Source: Calditrichota bacterium
GTDB taxonomy: Bacteria; Zhuqueibacterota; Zhuqueibacteria; JANLFK01; Oleimicrobiaceae
Length of the DNA stretch: 34,555 bases
Assembly (NCBI GenBank): GCA_014359355.1
Contig: JACIZP010000333.1
Coordinates: 1-34,555 of the forward strand
Reading direction: 5' to 3'
The position numbers and the translations under genes were made by a program. The notes below the pieces were generated by a model. That model was not told the DNA's origin, did no database searches, and saw nothing but the letters and a program-made list of their open reading frames with translations. Below are positions 16,544-25,554 of this stretch, piece by piece (positions within the stretch are counted from its first letter, which is position 1; each line of letters begins with the position of its first letter).

Positions 16544-19003
16544 TCAACCCACCACCACATTCACTAACTTATCCGGCACGACGACTACTCGACGGATGCT
16601 TCGCTCACCGACAAACTTGCGCACGCGTTCATCGCTGAGCGCCAGATTCTTCAACGTCTCCTCGGACGAACCTCGCTGCACCGACGCCGAGGACCGAAGT
16701 TTGCCGTTGACCTGAAAGACCACCGTGACGAGGTCCCGCGTGGCGAGCTTCTCATCGTAGGCCGGCCAGCCGGAGTCGAACACACTGTAGGGCCCGCCGA
16801 TTTGCTCCCACAGCTCCTCGCCGAGGTGCGGCGCGAATGGGGCCAGGCACTGGATAAGGGTTCGCATGGCTTCGCGCAGCACTCGCTCATTCTGCTGCTC
16901 CACGGGCACCTCTTCCCGGTATGAATAGATGCCCGACACAAACTCCATGAGCCTGCTGATTGCCGTATTGAAATGGAAACGCTCAAGGTCCTGGGTAACG
17001 GCCTTCACCGTCCGGTGCTGGAGGTGAAGCAGCTCGCTGCTTCGCTCGCTCTCGTTGCCACGCGGCGGCTGCTCGCGGAACATTTGCACAAGACGCCACA
17101 CTCGGTTGAGGAACCGATACACGCCGGCAATGCCCTCGTCGCTCCAATCGCCGCCCTCGGTGTAGTCGCCCATGAACATCATGAACATGCGGAAGGTATC
17201 CGACCCGTAGCGGTCAAGGTATGGCTCCGGGTTGATCACGTTGCCGTGCGATTTTGACATCTTGGCGCCCCGGTTGGTGATGATACCCTGATGCACCAAG
17301 CGCAGGAACGGTTCATCGAACTTCACGAGCCCCATATCGTGGAGGGCCATGGTGAAAAAGCGCGCATACAGCAAATGCATCACCGCATGCTCGGCACCCC
17401 CCACGTACTGATCCACCGGCAGCCACTTGTCAACGACCTCCGGGTCAAACGGTCGGTCGTCGCAGTGGGGACTCGGAAACCTCAGGAAATACCAGGAAGA
17501 GCAGACGAAGGTGTCCATCGTGTCCACTTCGCGGCGCGCCGGTCCACCGCAGCGCGGGCACTTCGTGTTGACGAACTCCGGCACAGTGGCCAGAGGGGAC
17601 TCACCCTGACCGGTAAATTTCACGTTCTGTGGGAGAAGCACGGGCAAATCCTTCTCCGGAACAGGTACTATACCGCACTTCTCGCAGTAGACAATAGGGA
17701 TCGGCGCGCCCCAGTATCGCTGGCGGGAAATCAGCCAGTCTCGAAGCTTGTAGGTAACCCTGAACTCCGCCATCCCCTGTCCTTGCAAAGCCTCCACGAT
17801 TGCTTTGCCGCCAGCTTTCCACTCCATACCCGAGAATCCACCAGAGTTGACGAGCACGCCGGGCCCTTCGTACGCACGGTCTGGAGGCAAGGCCTCCCCC
17901 GCTGGTGGTGCGACCACCTGCACAATAGGCAGACCATACTTCACGGCGAATTCATAGTCCCGCTGGTCATGGGCAGGCACCGCCATCACTGCGCCTGTCC
18001 CGTACGAAAGCAGCACATAGTCGGCAATCCAGATCGGGATCTCGCGGTCATTAATGGGGTTGACTGCGAAGGCGCCCGTGAACACGCCCGTCTTCTCTTT
18101 TTCAGTGCTGGTTCTCTCTATCTCGCTCTTCTTGCGGCACCACTCGACGTACTCTCGCACCTGAGCCTGCTGCGACTCCGTAGTGATCTTTTCCACCAGG
18201 GGATGTTCCGGCGCAAGAACCATGTAGGTCGCCCCGAAGAGTGTGTCCGGCCGCGTGGTGAACACCTCCACGGTGGCCTGGTGGCCCTTCACCGGGAACC
18301 GAATCTGAGCACCTTCGCTCCGCCCGATCCAGTTGCGCTGCATGGTGATTGTCTTCTCCGGCCACTGCAGCTTCTTGTGACCTTCCAGAAGGCGCTCAGC
18401 GTATTTGGTGATGCGGAAAAACCATTGCTCCAGGTCGCGGCGGGTGACCTCAGTCGAGCAGCGTTCGCAGCGCCCCTCGATCACCTGCTCGTTGGCCAGT
18501 ACCGTCTTGCATTGTGGGCACCAGTTCACTGGCGCCTTTGCCCGATAGGCAAGCCCATGTTCATAGAGTTTGAGGAAAAACCATTGCGTCCACTTGTAGT
18601 ACCGCGGCGAACTGGTATCGATTTCCTTTTCCCAGTCGTACATGGCGCCGAAGCGCTCAAGTTGTTTGCGAATGTAGCGAATGTTTTCCGCGGTGCTAAT
18701 GGCGGGATGAATGCCCTTCTTGATGGCATAGTTCTCGGCCGGCAACCCAAACGCGTCGTACCCCATGGGCTCGAAAACGTTGTAGCCCTGCATTCGCTTG
18801 AAGCGTGCCCAGCTATCCGTGGGCGCGTAGTTGTACCAGTGACCGATATGGAGCTTGTCGGCAGACGGATACAGAAACATCACCAGGCAGTAGAGCTTCT
18901 TCTCTGTCTTGGACATATCGGTGCGGTACAGGCCGGTTTCCTGCCACTTCCGCTGCCATTTCTCCTCGATCTCAGCGAATGGATAGCCACCTTTCCTGCT
19001 CAC
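16544..19003 (-). CDS. leuS: Leucyl-tRNA synthetase
   Basis: LeuRS charges tRNA-Leu with leucine (EC 6.1.1.4). The product has 819 residues, normal for bacterial class Ia LeuRS. The HIGH motif appears as 'DKLHIGHWYNY' near residue 45 and KMSKS as 'GAKMSKSHGN' in the C-terminal half. A zinc-ribbon-like region 'CPQCKTVLANEQVIEGRCERC' segment (Cys pairs around residues 160-178) and the CP1 editing domain with 'VFTTRPDTLFGATY' lie between them. The start is GTG 19003 with GGAGG about six bases upstream. The gene stands 79 bases downstream of tRNA-Pro(CGG), with a terminator and an embedded promoter in between. Confidence 0.97.
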   Translation of the reverse strand: MSRKGGYPFAEIEEKWQRKWQETGLYRTDMSKTEKKLYCLVMFLYPSADKLHIGHWYNYAPTDSWARFKRMQGYNVFEPMGYDAFGLPAENYAIKKGIHPAISTAENIRYIRKQLERFGAMYDWEKEIDTSSPRYYKWTQWFFLKLYEHGLAYRAKAPVNWCPQCKTVLANEQVIEGRCERCSTEVTRRDLEQWFFRITKYAERLLEGHKKLQWPEKTITMQRNWIGRSEGAQIRFPVKGHQATVEVFTTRPDTLFGATYMVLAPEHPLVEKITTESQQAQVREYVEWCRKKSEIERTSTEKEKTGVFTGAFAVNPINDREIPIWIADYVLLSYGTGAVMAVPAHDQRDYEFAVKYGLPIVQVVAPPAGEALPPDRAYEGPGVLVNSGGFSGMEWKAGGKAIVEALQGQGMAEFRVTYKLRDWLISRQRYWGAPIPIVYCEKCGIVPVPEKDLPVLLPQNVKFTGQGESPLATVPEFVNTKCPRCGGPARREVDTMDTFVCSSWYFLRFPSPHCDDRPFDPEVVDKWLPVDQYVGGAEHAVMHLLYARFFTMALHDMGLVKFDEPFLRLVHQGIITNRGAKMSKSHGNVINPEPYLDRYGSDTFRMFMMFMGDYTEGGDWSDEGIAGVYRFLNRVWRLVQMFREQPPRGNESERSSELLHLQHRTVKAVTQDLERFHFNTAISRLMEFVSGIYSYREEVPVEQQNERVLREAMRTLIQCLAPFAPHLGEELWEQIGGPYSVFDSGWPAYDEKLATRDLVTVVFQVNGKLRSSASVQRGSSEETLKNLALSDERVRKFVGERSIRRVVVVPDKLVNVVVG

Positions 19004-19020
19004 TTCAACCTCCTGGTGTC

Positions 19021-19049
19021 AATATGTACACCTTAAAGAAAAAGTTCAA
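19021..19049 (-). promoter_or_regulatory. Candidate leuS promoter embedded in a terminator
   Basis: On the minus strand TTGAAC (19044-19049) is followed after 17 bases by CATATT (19021-19026), giving four of six matches in each hexamer. The -35 element lies in the 3' arm of the terminator stem of the preceding tRNA. The expected start point leaves only a short leader before GGAGG and GTG 19003. The arrangement would let leuS be transcribed although a terminator stands directly upstream. Confidence 0.45.
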
Positions 19050-19079
19050 TCCTCCGGTCTCCTTCGCCGTGGATTGAAC
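19035..19079 (-). terminator. Intrinsic terminator after tRNA-Pro(CGG)
   Basis: A 9-bp stem (19071-19079 with 19044-19052) with an 18-base loop is followed on the minus strand by TTTTTCTTT (19043 to 19035). It starts three bases after the tRNA CCA end, which is the right place to end the tRNA transcript. Confidence 0.8.
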
Positions 19080-19081
19080 CG

Positions 19082-19159
19082 TGGTCGGGGCGGGCGGATT
19101 TGAACCGCCGACCTCCTGCTCCCGAAGCAGGCGCGCTATCCGAGCTGCGCTACGCCCCG
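19082..19159 (-). tRNA. tRNA-Pro, anticodon CGG, with encoded CCA
   Basis: The cloverleaf folds on the minus strand: acceptor CGGGGCG pairs with CGCCCCG, D arm GCGC/GCGC, anticodon stem CCTGC/GCAGG with loop TTCGGGA (anticodon CGG, reads CCG), T arm GGCGG-TTCAAAT-CCGCC, and discriminator A at 19085. CCA is encoded at 19084-19082. It lies six bases after the stop codon of the YqaA-like gene, so it is probably cut from a shared transcript. Confidence 0.97.
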
Positions 19160-19165
19160 TTCTGG

Positions 19166-19819
19166 CTAAACAACATACTTCAGAAACAAGAAGCCGCCGA
19201 TCAGCAGTACCAAGAAGACCACCGTCGCGGCATTGAAGTAGCGGTCAATCAGTCTTCTGACCTTCTCTCCCCACACGTAGAGCAAAAGAGCCACCGCGAA
19301 GAAACGCATCCCCCGCCCGAGAATCGACGCTATCACGAAACTCGAAAGGGGCGACCCGGCGGCCCCTGCCGATATCGTGAAAATCTTGTAAGGGATAGGC
19401 GTGAGAGCAGCCGACAAGACGGCCCAGAAGCTGTACTGATTAAAGGTGTCAAAAAGCCGCCGGAAAAGCTCCTCTGCATGATAGAAGTGTACTATCCTCC
19501 ACCCTATTGCTTCCATCAGCGCGACGCCAATTCCATATCCGCCAAGCCCGCCGATGACTGAGGCGGCTGTGGCAGAGCCTGCATAGTGGAAGGCGCGCTT
19601 CGGCACGGCCAAGGCCAGCGCGATCAACAAGACATCGGGTGGGACTGGAAAGAATGAAGACTCGGCAAATGCAAGGAGCACCAGTGCCAACCAGCCGTAA
19701 GGCGTCTCAGCCCACTTCAGCACCCAATCATAAAGTCTGCGAATGGGATTTGCAGCCTTGCGCTTGGCTTCTTCCTTCGCGCCCAACACCCCCAACGCTA
19801 TTTTCCCTGCATTTTGCAC
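19166..19819 (-). CDS. YqaA/VTT-domain (DedA-like) membrane protein
   Basis: The product has 217 residues and about five membrane segments. The VTT/DedA hallmark is 'FAESSFFPVPPDVLLIALAL' (about 50-70): a glutamate followed by a proline-rich re-entrant turn. A second part has 'ALTPIPYKIFTISAGAAG' and 'GRGMRFFAVALLLYV', the other half of the conserved re-entrant pair. Bacterial VTT proteins take part in membrane lipid or undecaprenyl-phosphate recycling; YqaA itself has no settled function. The start overlaps the end of the glycosyltransferase gene by 22 bases, and tRNA-Pro follows the stop. A role in lipid-linked sugar handling together with the glycosyltransferase is inferred. Confidence 0.87.
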   Translation of the reverse strand: MQNAGKIALGVLGAKEEAKRKAANPIRRLYDWVLKWAETPYGWLALVLLAFAESSFFPVPPDVLLIALALAVPKRAFHYAGSATAASVIGGLGGYGIGVALMEAIGWRIVHFYHAEELFRRLFDTFNQYSFWAVLSAALTPIPYKIFTISAGAAGSPLSSFVIASILGRGMRFFAVALLLYVWGEKVRRLIDRYFNAATVVFLVLLIGGFLFLKYVV

Positions 19820-20550
19820 TTTGTTTGACCCAGTCCGGACCGTTCTCTTTGTAAGGCTATCATCAACTTCAGGAAGCGTATGGTGTCACTCCACCGCGAG
19901 ATGTGGCTTCCCTGACTGCTATAGGAAGAAGCAATGGGCACCGTTCCGATTCTGAAGCCTGCCCACGCCGCCCTCACCAGAAACTCGCTTTCCGTCTCGA
20001 AATGAGTCGTCCTCAGGCTGATCCCCTTCAAGACCTCAGTTCTAAACAGGCGGAACCCGCACTGGCTGTCCGGAATCGCAACTCCCGCCACATAGGACAC
20101 GATTGCCGAGCTCAAGCAGTTGCTCAAATAGCGATCGAGCGGCATCGCCCCCCTGCGCGACATCCGGTCGCCGACGACAATGTGTAGGTCGCACTCACGG
20201 AGCCGCTGCAAGAAGCGTGGCGTCTCTTTCGGCTCGTGCTGCCCGTCGGCGTCGATCGTGAGGACAAGATCCGCCCTTGCTTCCACCGCGAAAAAGCCGG
20301 AACGCAGTGCCGCGCCTTTGCCGCGATTTTGAGGATGCCGAATGAGGAAGCATCCAAGCTCCCTCGCAACCCGTGAGGTCCCGTCGGCCGACCCGTCGTC
20401 CACCACCCATATGGGGATATCGCCAAGGGCTGTACGCAACCCATCAACGACATCTGGCAGGGTTCCCGCAGCATCCAGCGCCGGTATGACTGCTGCAATG
20501 CGAGTCTCATCCTGCCCCGCTCCCCCGAAATGTGCCGCGCCGCTCTTCAC
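19798..20550 (-). CDS. Family 2 glycosyltransferase (polyprenyl-phosphate mannosyl/glucosyl type)
   Basis: The product has 250 residues and a GT-A fold. 'AVIPALDAAGTLPDVVDGL' is the nucleotide-binding start, 'WVVDDGSADGT' the second strand, 'NRGKGAALRSGF' the following loop, and 'TIDADGQHEP' carries the DxD metal site. The later 'SQCGFRLFRTEVL' segment is typical of dolichyl- or undecaprenyl-phosphate sugar transferases (DPM1-like). No C-terminal membrane helices are present. It starts with GTG at 20550, with only a weak AGGCGA site. A promoter is visible 100 bases upstream. It is coupled to the VTT protein gene by overlap. Donor and acceptor sugars cannot be told from sequence. Confidence 0.88.
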   Translation of the reverse strand: MKSGAAHFGGAGQDETRIAAVIPALDAAGTLPDVVDGLRTALGDIPIWVVDDGSADGTSRVARELGCFLIRHPQNRGKGAALRSGFFAVEARADLVLTIDADGQHEPKETPRFLQRLRECDLHIVVGDRMSRRGAMPLDRYLSNCLSSAIVSYVAGVAIPDSQCGFRLFRTEVLKGISLRTTHFETESEFLVRAAWAGFRIGTVPIASSYSSQGSHISRWSDTIRFLKLMIALQRERSGLGQTKCKMQGK

Positions 20551-20764
20551 TGCTCGCCTGCGGAAACGCTGCCAGCCCTACCGACGGAGCTTGGGAAGCT
20601 TACGGCTCGCAAACAGACGCATGCGACGCCTGTGCTCGTTACGCAAATTTACTCTATTCGCGAACAAAATGCAACCCAAATCTTAGCTTGGCTTGACGGC
20701 AATGCACTGGGTCCCTCTTCTTCGCCGCTCACCCCGCATGGCAGTCCAGCACCAGTACGCAATT
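20551..20764 (-). other. Gap upstream of the glycosyltransferase gene
   Basis: The stretch holds one promoter (20646-20674, listed separately) and a leader of about 85-90 bases before the glycosyltransferase start codon. I see no gene on either strand. Confidence 0.5.
20646..20674 (-). promoter_or_regulatory. Promoter of the glycosyltransferase-YqaA-tRNA transcript
   Basis: On the minus strand TTGCAT (20669-20674) is followed after 17 bases by TAAATT (20646-20651), running on into TG. The -10 also fits the TAnnTTTG element of Bacteroidota promoters. The same TTGCAT and spacing recur upstream of rimP, which supports both. Confidence 0.55.
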
Positions 20765-20804
20765 GAGAAAAGGCCCGCGCCTGCCACAGGTGCAGGTGCG
20801 GGCC
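20765..20804 (-). terminator. Intrinsic terminator after tRNA-Pro(GGG)
   Basis: A 13-position GC-rich stem (20792-20804 with 20772-20784, one mismatch) with a seven-base loop is followed on the minus strand by TTTTCTC. It begins 11 bases after the tRNA 3' end and should end the merR-tRNA transcript. Confidence 0.88.
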
Positions 20805-20812
20805 ACGAGCGT

Positions 20813-21273
<461 letters not shown>

Positions 21274-21310
21274 CCCCACGCCTCGGAGTCCGCTACCTGG
21301 TGACGCTGTA

Positions 21311-21339
21311 ACTATAGCAAATTGTGGGGAAATAGTCAA
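21311..21339 (-). promoter_or_regulatory. Sigma70-type promoter of merR and tRNA-Pro(GGG)
   Basis: TTGACT (21334-21339) and TATAGT (21311-21316), each five of six, are separated by exactly 17 bases on the minus strand. It overlaps the stop codon of the deacetylase gene. The start point falls about 30 bases before ATG 21273. Confidence 0.8.
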
Positions 21340-22097
21340 GTGATTTTTGAGGACATCACCAAAATGCTCCCTCGCGAGGCAAAACTCACGAGTCTCTCCG
21401 CGAAAAAGGGCAAGGCTTCGCTCCTCCCCTCCGCTTTTCTCGCGAAGCACCGGAGACTATCAAACAGATAGATGGCTCTTCGCTCCCGATTGAAGGGCCA
21501 CAACCTTGGCCTCTTCAACTCTCTCGATACATACATGCCATAGGCCGCCTCGTAGCCTGCCTCTTGCACCGCTGCAACCACTCGGGCAGAGAAGACACCG
21601 AAGGGGTATGAGAAAAAGTGCACGGGTCGGCCTATCCGATCCTCCAGCAACGCCTTCGAGTCCCTGAGCTCTGTGCGCAGGCGAGCGGGGCTGACCAAGG
21701 TTAATGGCACATGCGAGAACGAGTGGGAGCCGATTTCCCATCCGGCCGTTGCCAGCGTCGAAAGCTGCTGCCAACTCAGATGCTGCACTGGCCCACTAAA
21801 GCGCACGTCCCAGGCGTTACTCTTGCCCACGTATCCGGCGATGACAAACACGCACGCGCGAAAGCCGTACCGTTGCAGCACCGGAAACGCATTGCTGTAA
21901 ACGCACTCGTACCCGTCGTCGAACGTTATGCACACGCGCTTTAACGTGGAAGATGTATCAATCTCTTCGCCGGGAAGGCACGAAGTGAACCCGTGGTTGG
22001 CCAGGTACTTCATCTGCCGGGCGAAAGCACGCGGCGTCACCCGCGTGACCCCGGCATAAAACTTGTCATCAACCAGATGGTAGGCCAGGGTGGTCAC
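21336..22097 (-). CDS. Polysaccharide deacetylase (NodB-fold) family protein
   Basis: The product has 253 residues from GTG 22097, which has GGCGGA six bases upstream. GTG 22103, two codons earlier, forms a GTGA overlap with the stop of the peptidase gene, so translational coupling is likely either way. Carbohydrate esterase family 4 motifs are present: 'ITFDDGYE' (Asp60 and Asp61, the base and metal ligand) and 'SHSFSH' (His125 and His129, metal ligands), and 'YPFG' as motif 3. The fold removes N- or O-acetyl groups from peptidoglycan or other polysaccharides. I see no signal peptide or membrane anchor at the N-terminus, so it may act in the cytoplasm or be exported in another way. The substrate is unknown. 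Confidence 0.87.
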   Translation of the reverse strand: MTTLAYHLVDDKFYAGVTRVTPRAFARQMKYLANHGFTSCLPGEEIDTSSTLKRVCITFDDGYECVYSNAFPVLQRYGFRACVFVIAGYVGKSNAWDVRFSGPVQHLSWQQLSTLATAGWEIGSHSFSHVPLTLVSPARLRTELRDSKALLEDRIGRPVHFFSYPFGVFSARVVAAVQEAGYEAAYGMYVSRELKRPRLWPFNRERRAIYLFDSLRCFARKAEGRSEALPFFAERLVSFASRGSILVMSSKIT

Positions 22098-22099
22098 TC

Positions 22100-23383
22100 T
22101 CACTCCGCCGGTTGTGCGGGGAGCTGAGGCCTTATTCGCGAGGGTCCCCGGGTGCGCCGCTTGGGTTCGAGGCGGGTCACGATCAGTCTGTCTTCCGCAA
22201 GCAGCTCTGCTGCCACTTGTTGGACATCCCTCAGCGTGACGGCCTCGATCTGGGCGATGGTCTCTTCCAACGAGCAGAAGGACTGCAGGTAGATCTCCAG
22301 TTTTGCCAACCTGCTCATGCGACTCGAGGTATTCTCCAGGGCAAGCACCAGGTTGCCCTTGAGTTGGGACTTGGCGCGGAGAAGTTCTTCCCCGGGGATA
22401 CCGTTCTGGCAAAGCGCCTTCAGCTCAGCCAGGACAAGGTCCGTGCACAGCGCCAGTCTATTTGGCTCGGTGGCAAAATAGACCCCCAGCAAGCCGGTGT
22501 CGCTGAAAAAGTCGACGAAAGAGTAGACGGCGTAGGCCGCGCCGTGCTCCTCTCGCACGCGCTGGAAGAGCCGCGAGCTCATACCTGCACCCAGAATGGT
22601 ATCCAGCACCAGGAGCGCGAACTTGCGTGGGTCGGCGTAGGGGTAGGCGCGGCCGCCAATGCAGACGTGTGCCTGCGCGCATTGCTGGTGCCGTGCGTGC
22701 CCGCACGGCGGTTGCACAGGCGGTTGCCGCAGGGGGCGGTTGTTCTCCGGCAAGTCTGAGAATCCGCGTTCCACCAACCCGACGAGCAGTTCGTGACTGA
22801 TGCTCCCGGCTGCAGCGACAACCATCCGCCCCTTGGTGTAGTGAGAACGCAGGTAGTCAGCCAGCTCCGCCCGCGTGAATCCCTTGACGGTCGCCTCTTC
22901 GCCGTACACCGGGTGGCCAAGAGGATGGCCAGGGAAGACGTCCTCGTAGAGATAGTCGAAGATCACGTCCTCGGGTGTCTCCCGCGAGTGGTCCATCTCG
23001 CGGAGGATGACCTCTTTTTCCTTCTCAATGTCACTCTCTGCCAACAGCGAGTTCTGCAGAATGTCAGCCAGCACATCCACCGCCAGTGGCAGGTGCTCGT
23101 CCAGCACATGGGCGGTGTAGCAGCAAAATTCCTTGGAGGTGTAGGCATTAAGGCTTCCACCAACATCCTCCAGGGCCTCGGCGATCTGGCGGGCGGTCCT
23201 CCTCGTGGTGCCCTTGAAGAGCATGTGCTCCAGAAAGTGAGAGACGCCCTTCAATGCGGGCGTCTCATCTCGGGAACCGGTCTCCACCCACACTCCCAAA
23301 GCCACGGAGCGGACGGCTGGCATGTACTCGCTCACCACCCGCAGCCCATTGGTGAGGACCGAACGTGCGTAGGTCTCTTTCAA
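22100..23383 (-). CDS. M16 family zinc metallopeptidase (processing peptidase-like)
   Basis: The product has 427 residues and the two-domain size of the mitochondrial-processing-peptidase-like subgroup. The inverted zinc motif is 'HFLEH' (His49, Glu52, His53) with the third ligand Glu129 in ILREMD 76 residues on. The C-terminal domain lacks the motif, as expected, and shows the 'GAGMSSRLFQRVREEHGAAY' substrate-binding segment. The start is TTG 23383; AAGGAG lies 13 bases upstream, longer than ideal, and no better start is in frame. A pnp-M16 peptidase order is widespread (YmxG of Bacillus), so the position agrees with the family. The physiological substrate is not known. Confidence 0.92.
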   Translation of the reverse strand: MKETYARSVLTNGLRVVSEYMPAVRSVALGVWVETGSRDETPALKGVSHFLEHMLFKGTTRRTARQIAEALEDVGGSLNAYTSKEFCCYTAHVLDEHLPLAVDVLADILQNSLLAESDIEKEKEVILREMDHSRETPEDVIFDYLYEDVFPGHPLGHPVYGEEATVKGFTRAELADYLRSHYTKGRMVVAAAGSISHELLVGLVERGFSDLPENNRPLRQPPVQPPCGHARHQQCAQAHVCIGGRAYPYADPRKFALLVLDTILGAGMSSRLFQRVREEHGAAYAVYSFVDFFSDTGLLGVYFATEPNRLALCTDLVLAELKALCQNGIPGEELLRAKSQLKGNLVLALENTSSRMSRLAKLEIYLQSFCSLEETIAQIEAVTLRDVQQVAAELLAEDRLIVTRLEPKRRTRGPSRIRPQLPAQPAE

Positions 23384-23425
23384 ACTGCTGACTTTGTCTC
23401 CTTCTTGGTCCGTTAGCGGGACACG

Positions 23426-25504
23426 TTAATCCTTCAGAAGCGCCTTGCGGCTGAGGTCGAGCTTGCCGTCGCTTTCGATGCGCAGCAGCTTCACCTCAAC
23501 CTTCTCCCCCACTTTCAGAACATCCTCCACCCTTTCCACGCGACGGTTGGAGATTTGCGAGATGTGGAGCAGGCCCTCCTTACCGGGAAGAATTTCGACA
23601 AACGCGCCAAAGTTGGTGATCTTCTTGACCACGCCCACGTAGGTCCTGCCCACTTCTGGCTCTGCGGTGAGGGCTTCTACCATGCGGCGAGCCTCGTTGC
23701 ACGCGTCCGGGTCAACAGAGGCGATGAGGACGGTACCGTCGTCCTCAATGTCAATTGTCGCGCCAGTGGTCTGGATAATCTCCCTGATGGTCTTGCCTCC
23801 TGGGCCGATGACTGTGCCGATGGCATCCACCGGTATCTTGAAGGAAACGATGCGCGGTGCGTAGCGCGAGAGCTCCGGCCGCGGCCGGTCCAAGACACTG
23901 TCCATAATGTCCAGGATGCGCAACCTGGCAGCGCGTGCCTGATGGAGCGCTTCCTGCAGGACCTGGCGGGAGAGTCCGGAAGTCTTGATATCCAGCTGGA
24001 AGGCCGTGACGCCGGTACGGCTGCCCGCCACCTTAAAGTCCATATCGCCGAGGTGGTCTTCTTCCCCGAGGATGTCGGTGAGGATGACGGTGCGCTCGTC
24101 ACCTTTCACCAGGCCCATGGCGATGCCCGCCACGGCGCCCTTCACTGGCACGCCAGCGTCCATGAGCGAGAGCGAACCGGCACACACGGTGGCCATCGAG
24201 GAAGAGCCGTTCGACTCCAGGATGTCGGAGACAATGCGGACGGTGTACGGGAAGACCTCGTCGCTGGGGATCATCGGCTTCAACGCCCTTTCGGCCAGGT
24301 TGCCGTGGCCGATTTCACGCCGACTTGGTCCACGCACTGGGCGCACCTCTCCGACCGAAAAAGGCGGGAAGTTGTAGTGCAGCATGTAGCTCTTCCAGAA
24401 TTCGCCTTCCAGGTCGTCGATCTTCTGTTCGTCCATCTTGGTGCCGAGCGTGGTTGCGGCCAAGGCTTGCGTCTGTCCGCGCGTGAAAAGCGCCGAGCCA
24501 TGGGCACGGGGCAACACGCCGACCTCACAGGTCACCTCGCGGATGGCCTCGGGTCGACGACCGTCCAGACGGCGATCCTCCTTAAGGATCATCGCCCGCA
24601 CAATCGCTTTGACGCGCTCTTCGATGAGCTTGTTGATGACCGGCTCGCTTTCGGGGAATTCCTCTGCCAGGGCCTCGACGATTTCATTCTTGATTGCCTC
24701 CAGGGCTTCGCTGCGCTTTGTGCGGTCGGTCTGCCGGAGCGCCTCTTCCAGCCTGTTCCCCAGCAAGGTCTGTACCCGCTCCACGAGCGTCTGCTCGGGC
24801 TCGCAGCGCTCATACTCCCGCTTCGGCTTGGCGCACTCGGCGGCCAACTGCCGTTGGAGCTCGACGATTGCCTTGATGTGAGCATGCCCAAAGTCGAGCG
24901 CAGCCAGCAGGTCGTCCTCCGGAATCTCACGTGCTTCGCCCTCGACCATAATGACCGACTCTTCCGTGCCAGCCACCACGAGGTCGAGGTCGCTCTCTTC
25001 CAGTTGGGCAAACGTCGGGTTAACGACGAATTGCCCGCGGAGCCTTCCCACCCGCACAGCGCCCACTGGACCATTGAACGGAATGTCCGAAATCGTTAGC
25101 GCCGCAGAAGCTCCGATGACGCCCAGGATGTCGGCATCGTTCTCCCTGTCAGCCGACAGGACCCAAACGATGACCTGCACTTCGTAAGGGAAATCCTCCG
25201 GGAAAAGTGGCCGGAGAGGCCGGTCGATCAGGCGCGCATTGAGCACCTCGGTCTCACTCGGGCGTCCCTCCCGCTTGAAAAAGCCGCCGGGGATTTTTCC
25301 TGCTGCGTAGGCCTTCTCGCGATAGTCTACCGACAGCGGGAAAAAGCCCTGGGGCGGCAAGGGTCGGTCGCCCGCCACAACTGTGGCCAGAATGACGCTG
25401 TCGCCAAACTGCACCCACGCTGCGCCGTCAGCCTGCTTTGCTAACTTGCCAGTTTCTATGATGAGCTTGGAATGCCCAAGCTCCATCTCCTTACGTACAA
25501 CCAT
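23426..25504 (-). CDS. pnp: Polyribonucleotide nucleotidyltransferase (PNPase)
   Basis: PNPase degrades RNA 3' to 5' by phosphorolysis (EC 2.7.7.8) and is a core of RNA turnover. From ATG 25504, with GGAGGA just upstream, the product has 692 residues. Domain order is complete: first RNase PH domain with 'FFPLSVDYREKAYAAGKIPG', alpha-helical linker, second RNase PH domain with the catalytic 'LGDMDFKVAGSRTGVTAFQL' segment (two Asp and a Lys, matching E. coli Asp486/492 and Lys494), KH domain with 'IGPGGKTIREI' and a C-terminal S1 domain ('EGLLHISQIS'). A longer frame to 25585 would run into the leader stem-loop. rpsO lies upstream, the usual order, with a large stem-loop between. Confidence 0.97.
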   Translation of the reverse strand: MVVRKEMELGHSKLIIETGKLAKQADGAAWVQFGDSVILATVVAGDRPLPPQGFFPLSVDYREKAYAAGKIPGGFFKREGRPSETEVLNARLIDRPLRPLFPEDFPYEVQVIVWVLSADRENDADILGVIGASAALTISDIPFNGPVGAVRVGRLRGQFVVNPTFAQLEESDLDLVVAGTEESVIMVEGEAREIPEDDLLAALDFGHAHIKAIVELQRQLAAECAKPKREYERCEPEQTLVERVQTLLGNRLEEALRQTDRTKRSEALEAIKNEIVEALAEEFPESEPVINKLIEERVKAIVRAMILKEDRRLDGRRPEAIREVTCEVGVLPRAHGSALFTRGQTQALAATTLGTKMDEQKIDDLEGEFWKSYMLHYNFPPFSVGEVRPVRGPSRREIGHGNLAERALKPMIPSDEVFPYTVRIVSDILESNGSSSMATVCAGSLSLMDAGVPVKGAVAGIAMGLVKGDERTVILTDILGEEDHLGDMDFKVAGSRTGVTAFQLDIKTSGLSRQVLQEALHQARAARLRILDIMDSVLDRPRPELSRYAPRIVSFKIPVDAIGTVIGPGGKTIREIIQTTGATIDIEDDGTVLIASVDPDACNEARRMVEALTAEPEVGRTYVGVVKKITNFGAFVEILPGKEGLLHISQISNRRVERVEDVLKVGEKVEVKLLRIESDGKLDLSRKALLKD

Positions 25505-25554
25505 TCTTCCTCCGTAAACTACTCCCTCGGGGAGGCCGCGTCCCTCCATGCCGC

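Noticed and set aside
17291-19036. 581-residue open frame on the + strand opposite leuS
   Set aside because: It is the mirror of a certain LeuRS gene in a GC-rich genome; its product has no recognisable domain and its start and end follow no ribosome-binding or terminator signals.
19004-19081. T-box riboswitch ahead of leuS
   Set aside because: The gap is only 78 bases and has neither the T-box sequence nor a specifier loop; the hairpin is explained as the tRNA terminator.
23555-25099. 514-residue open frame opposite pnp
   Set aside because: It lies entirely within PNPase, which has all catalytic motifs. The antisense product shows only the composition expected from reversed codons.
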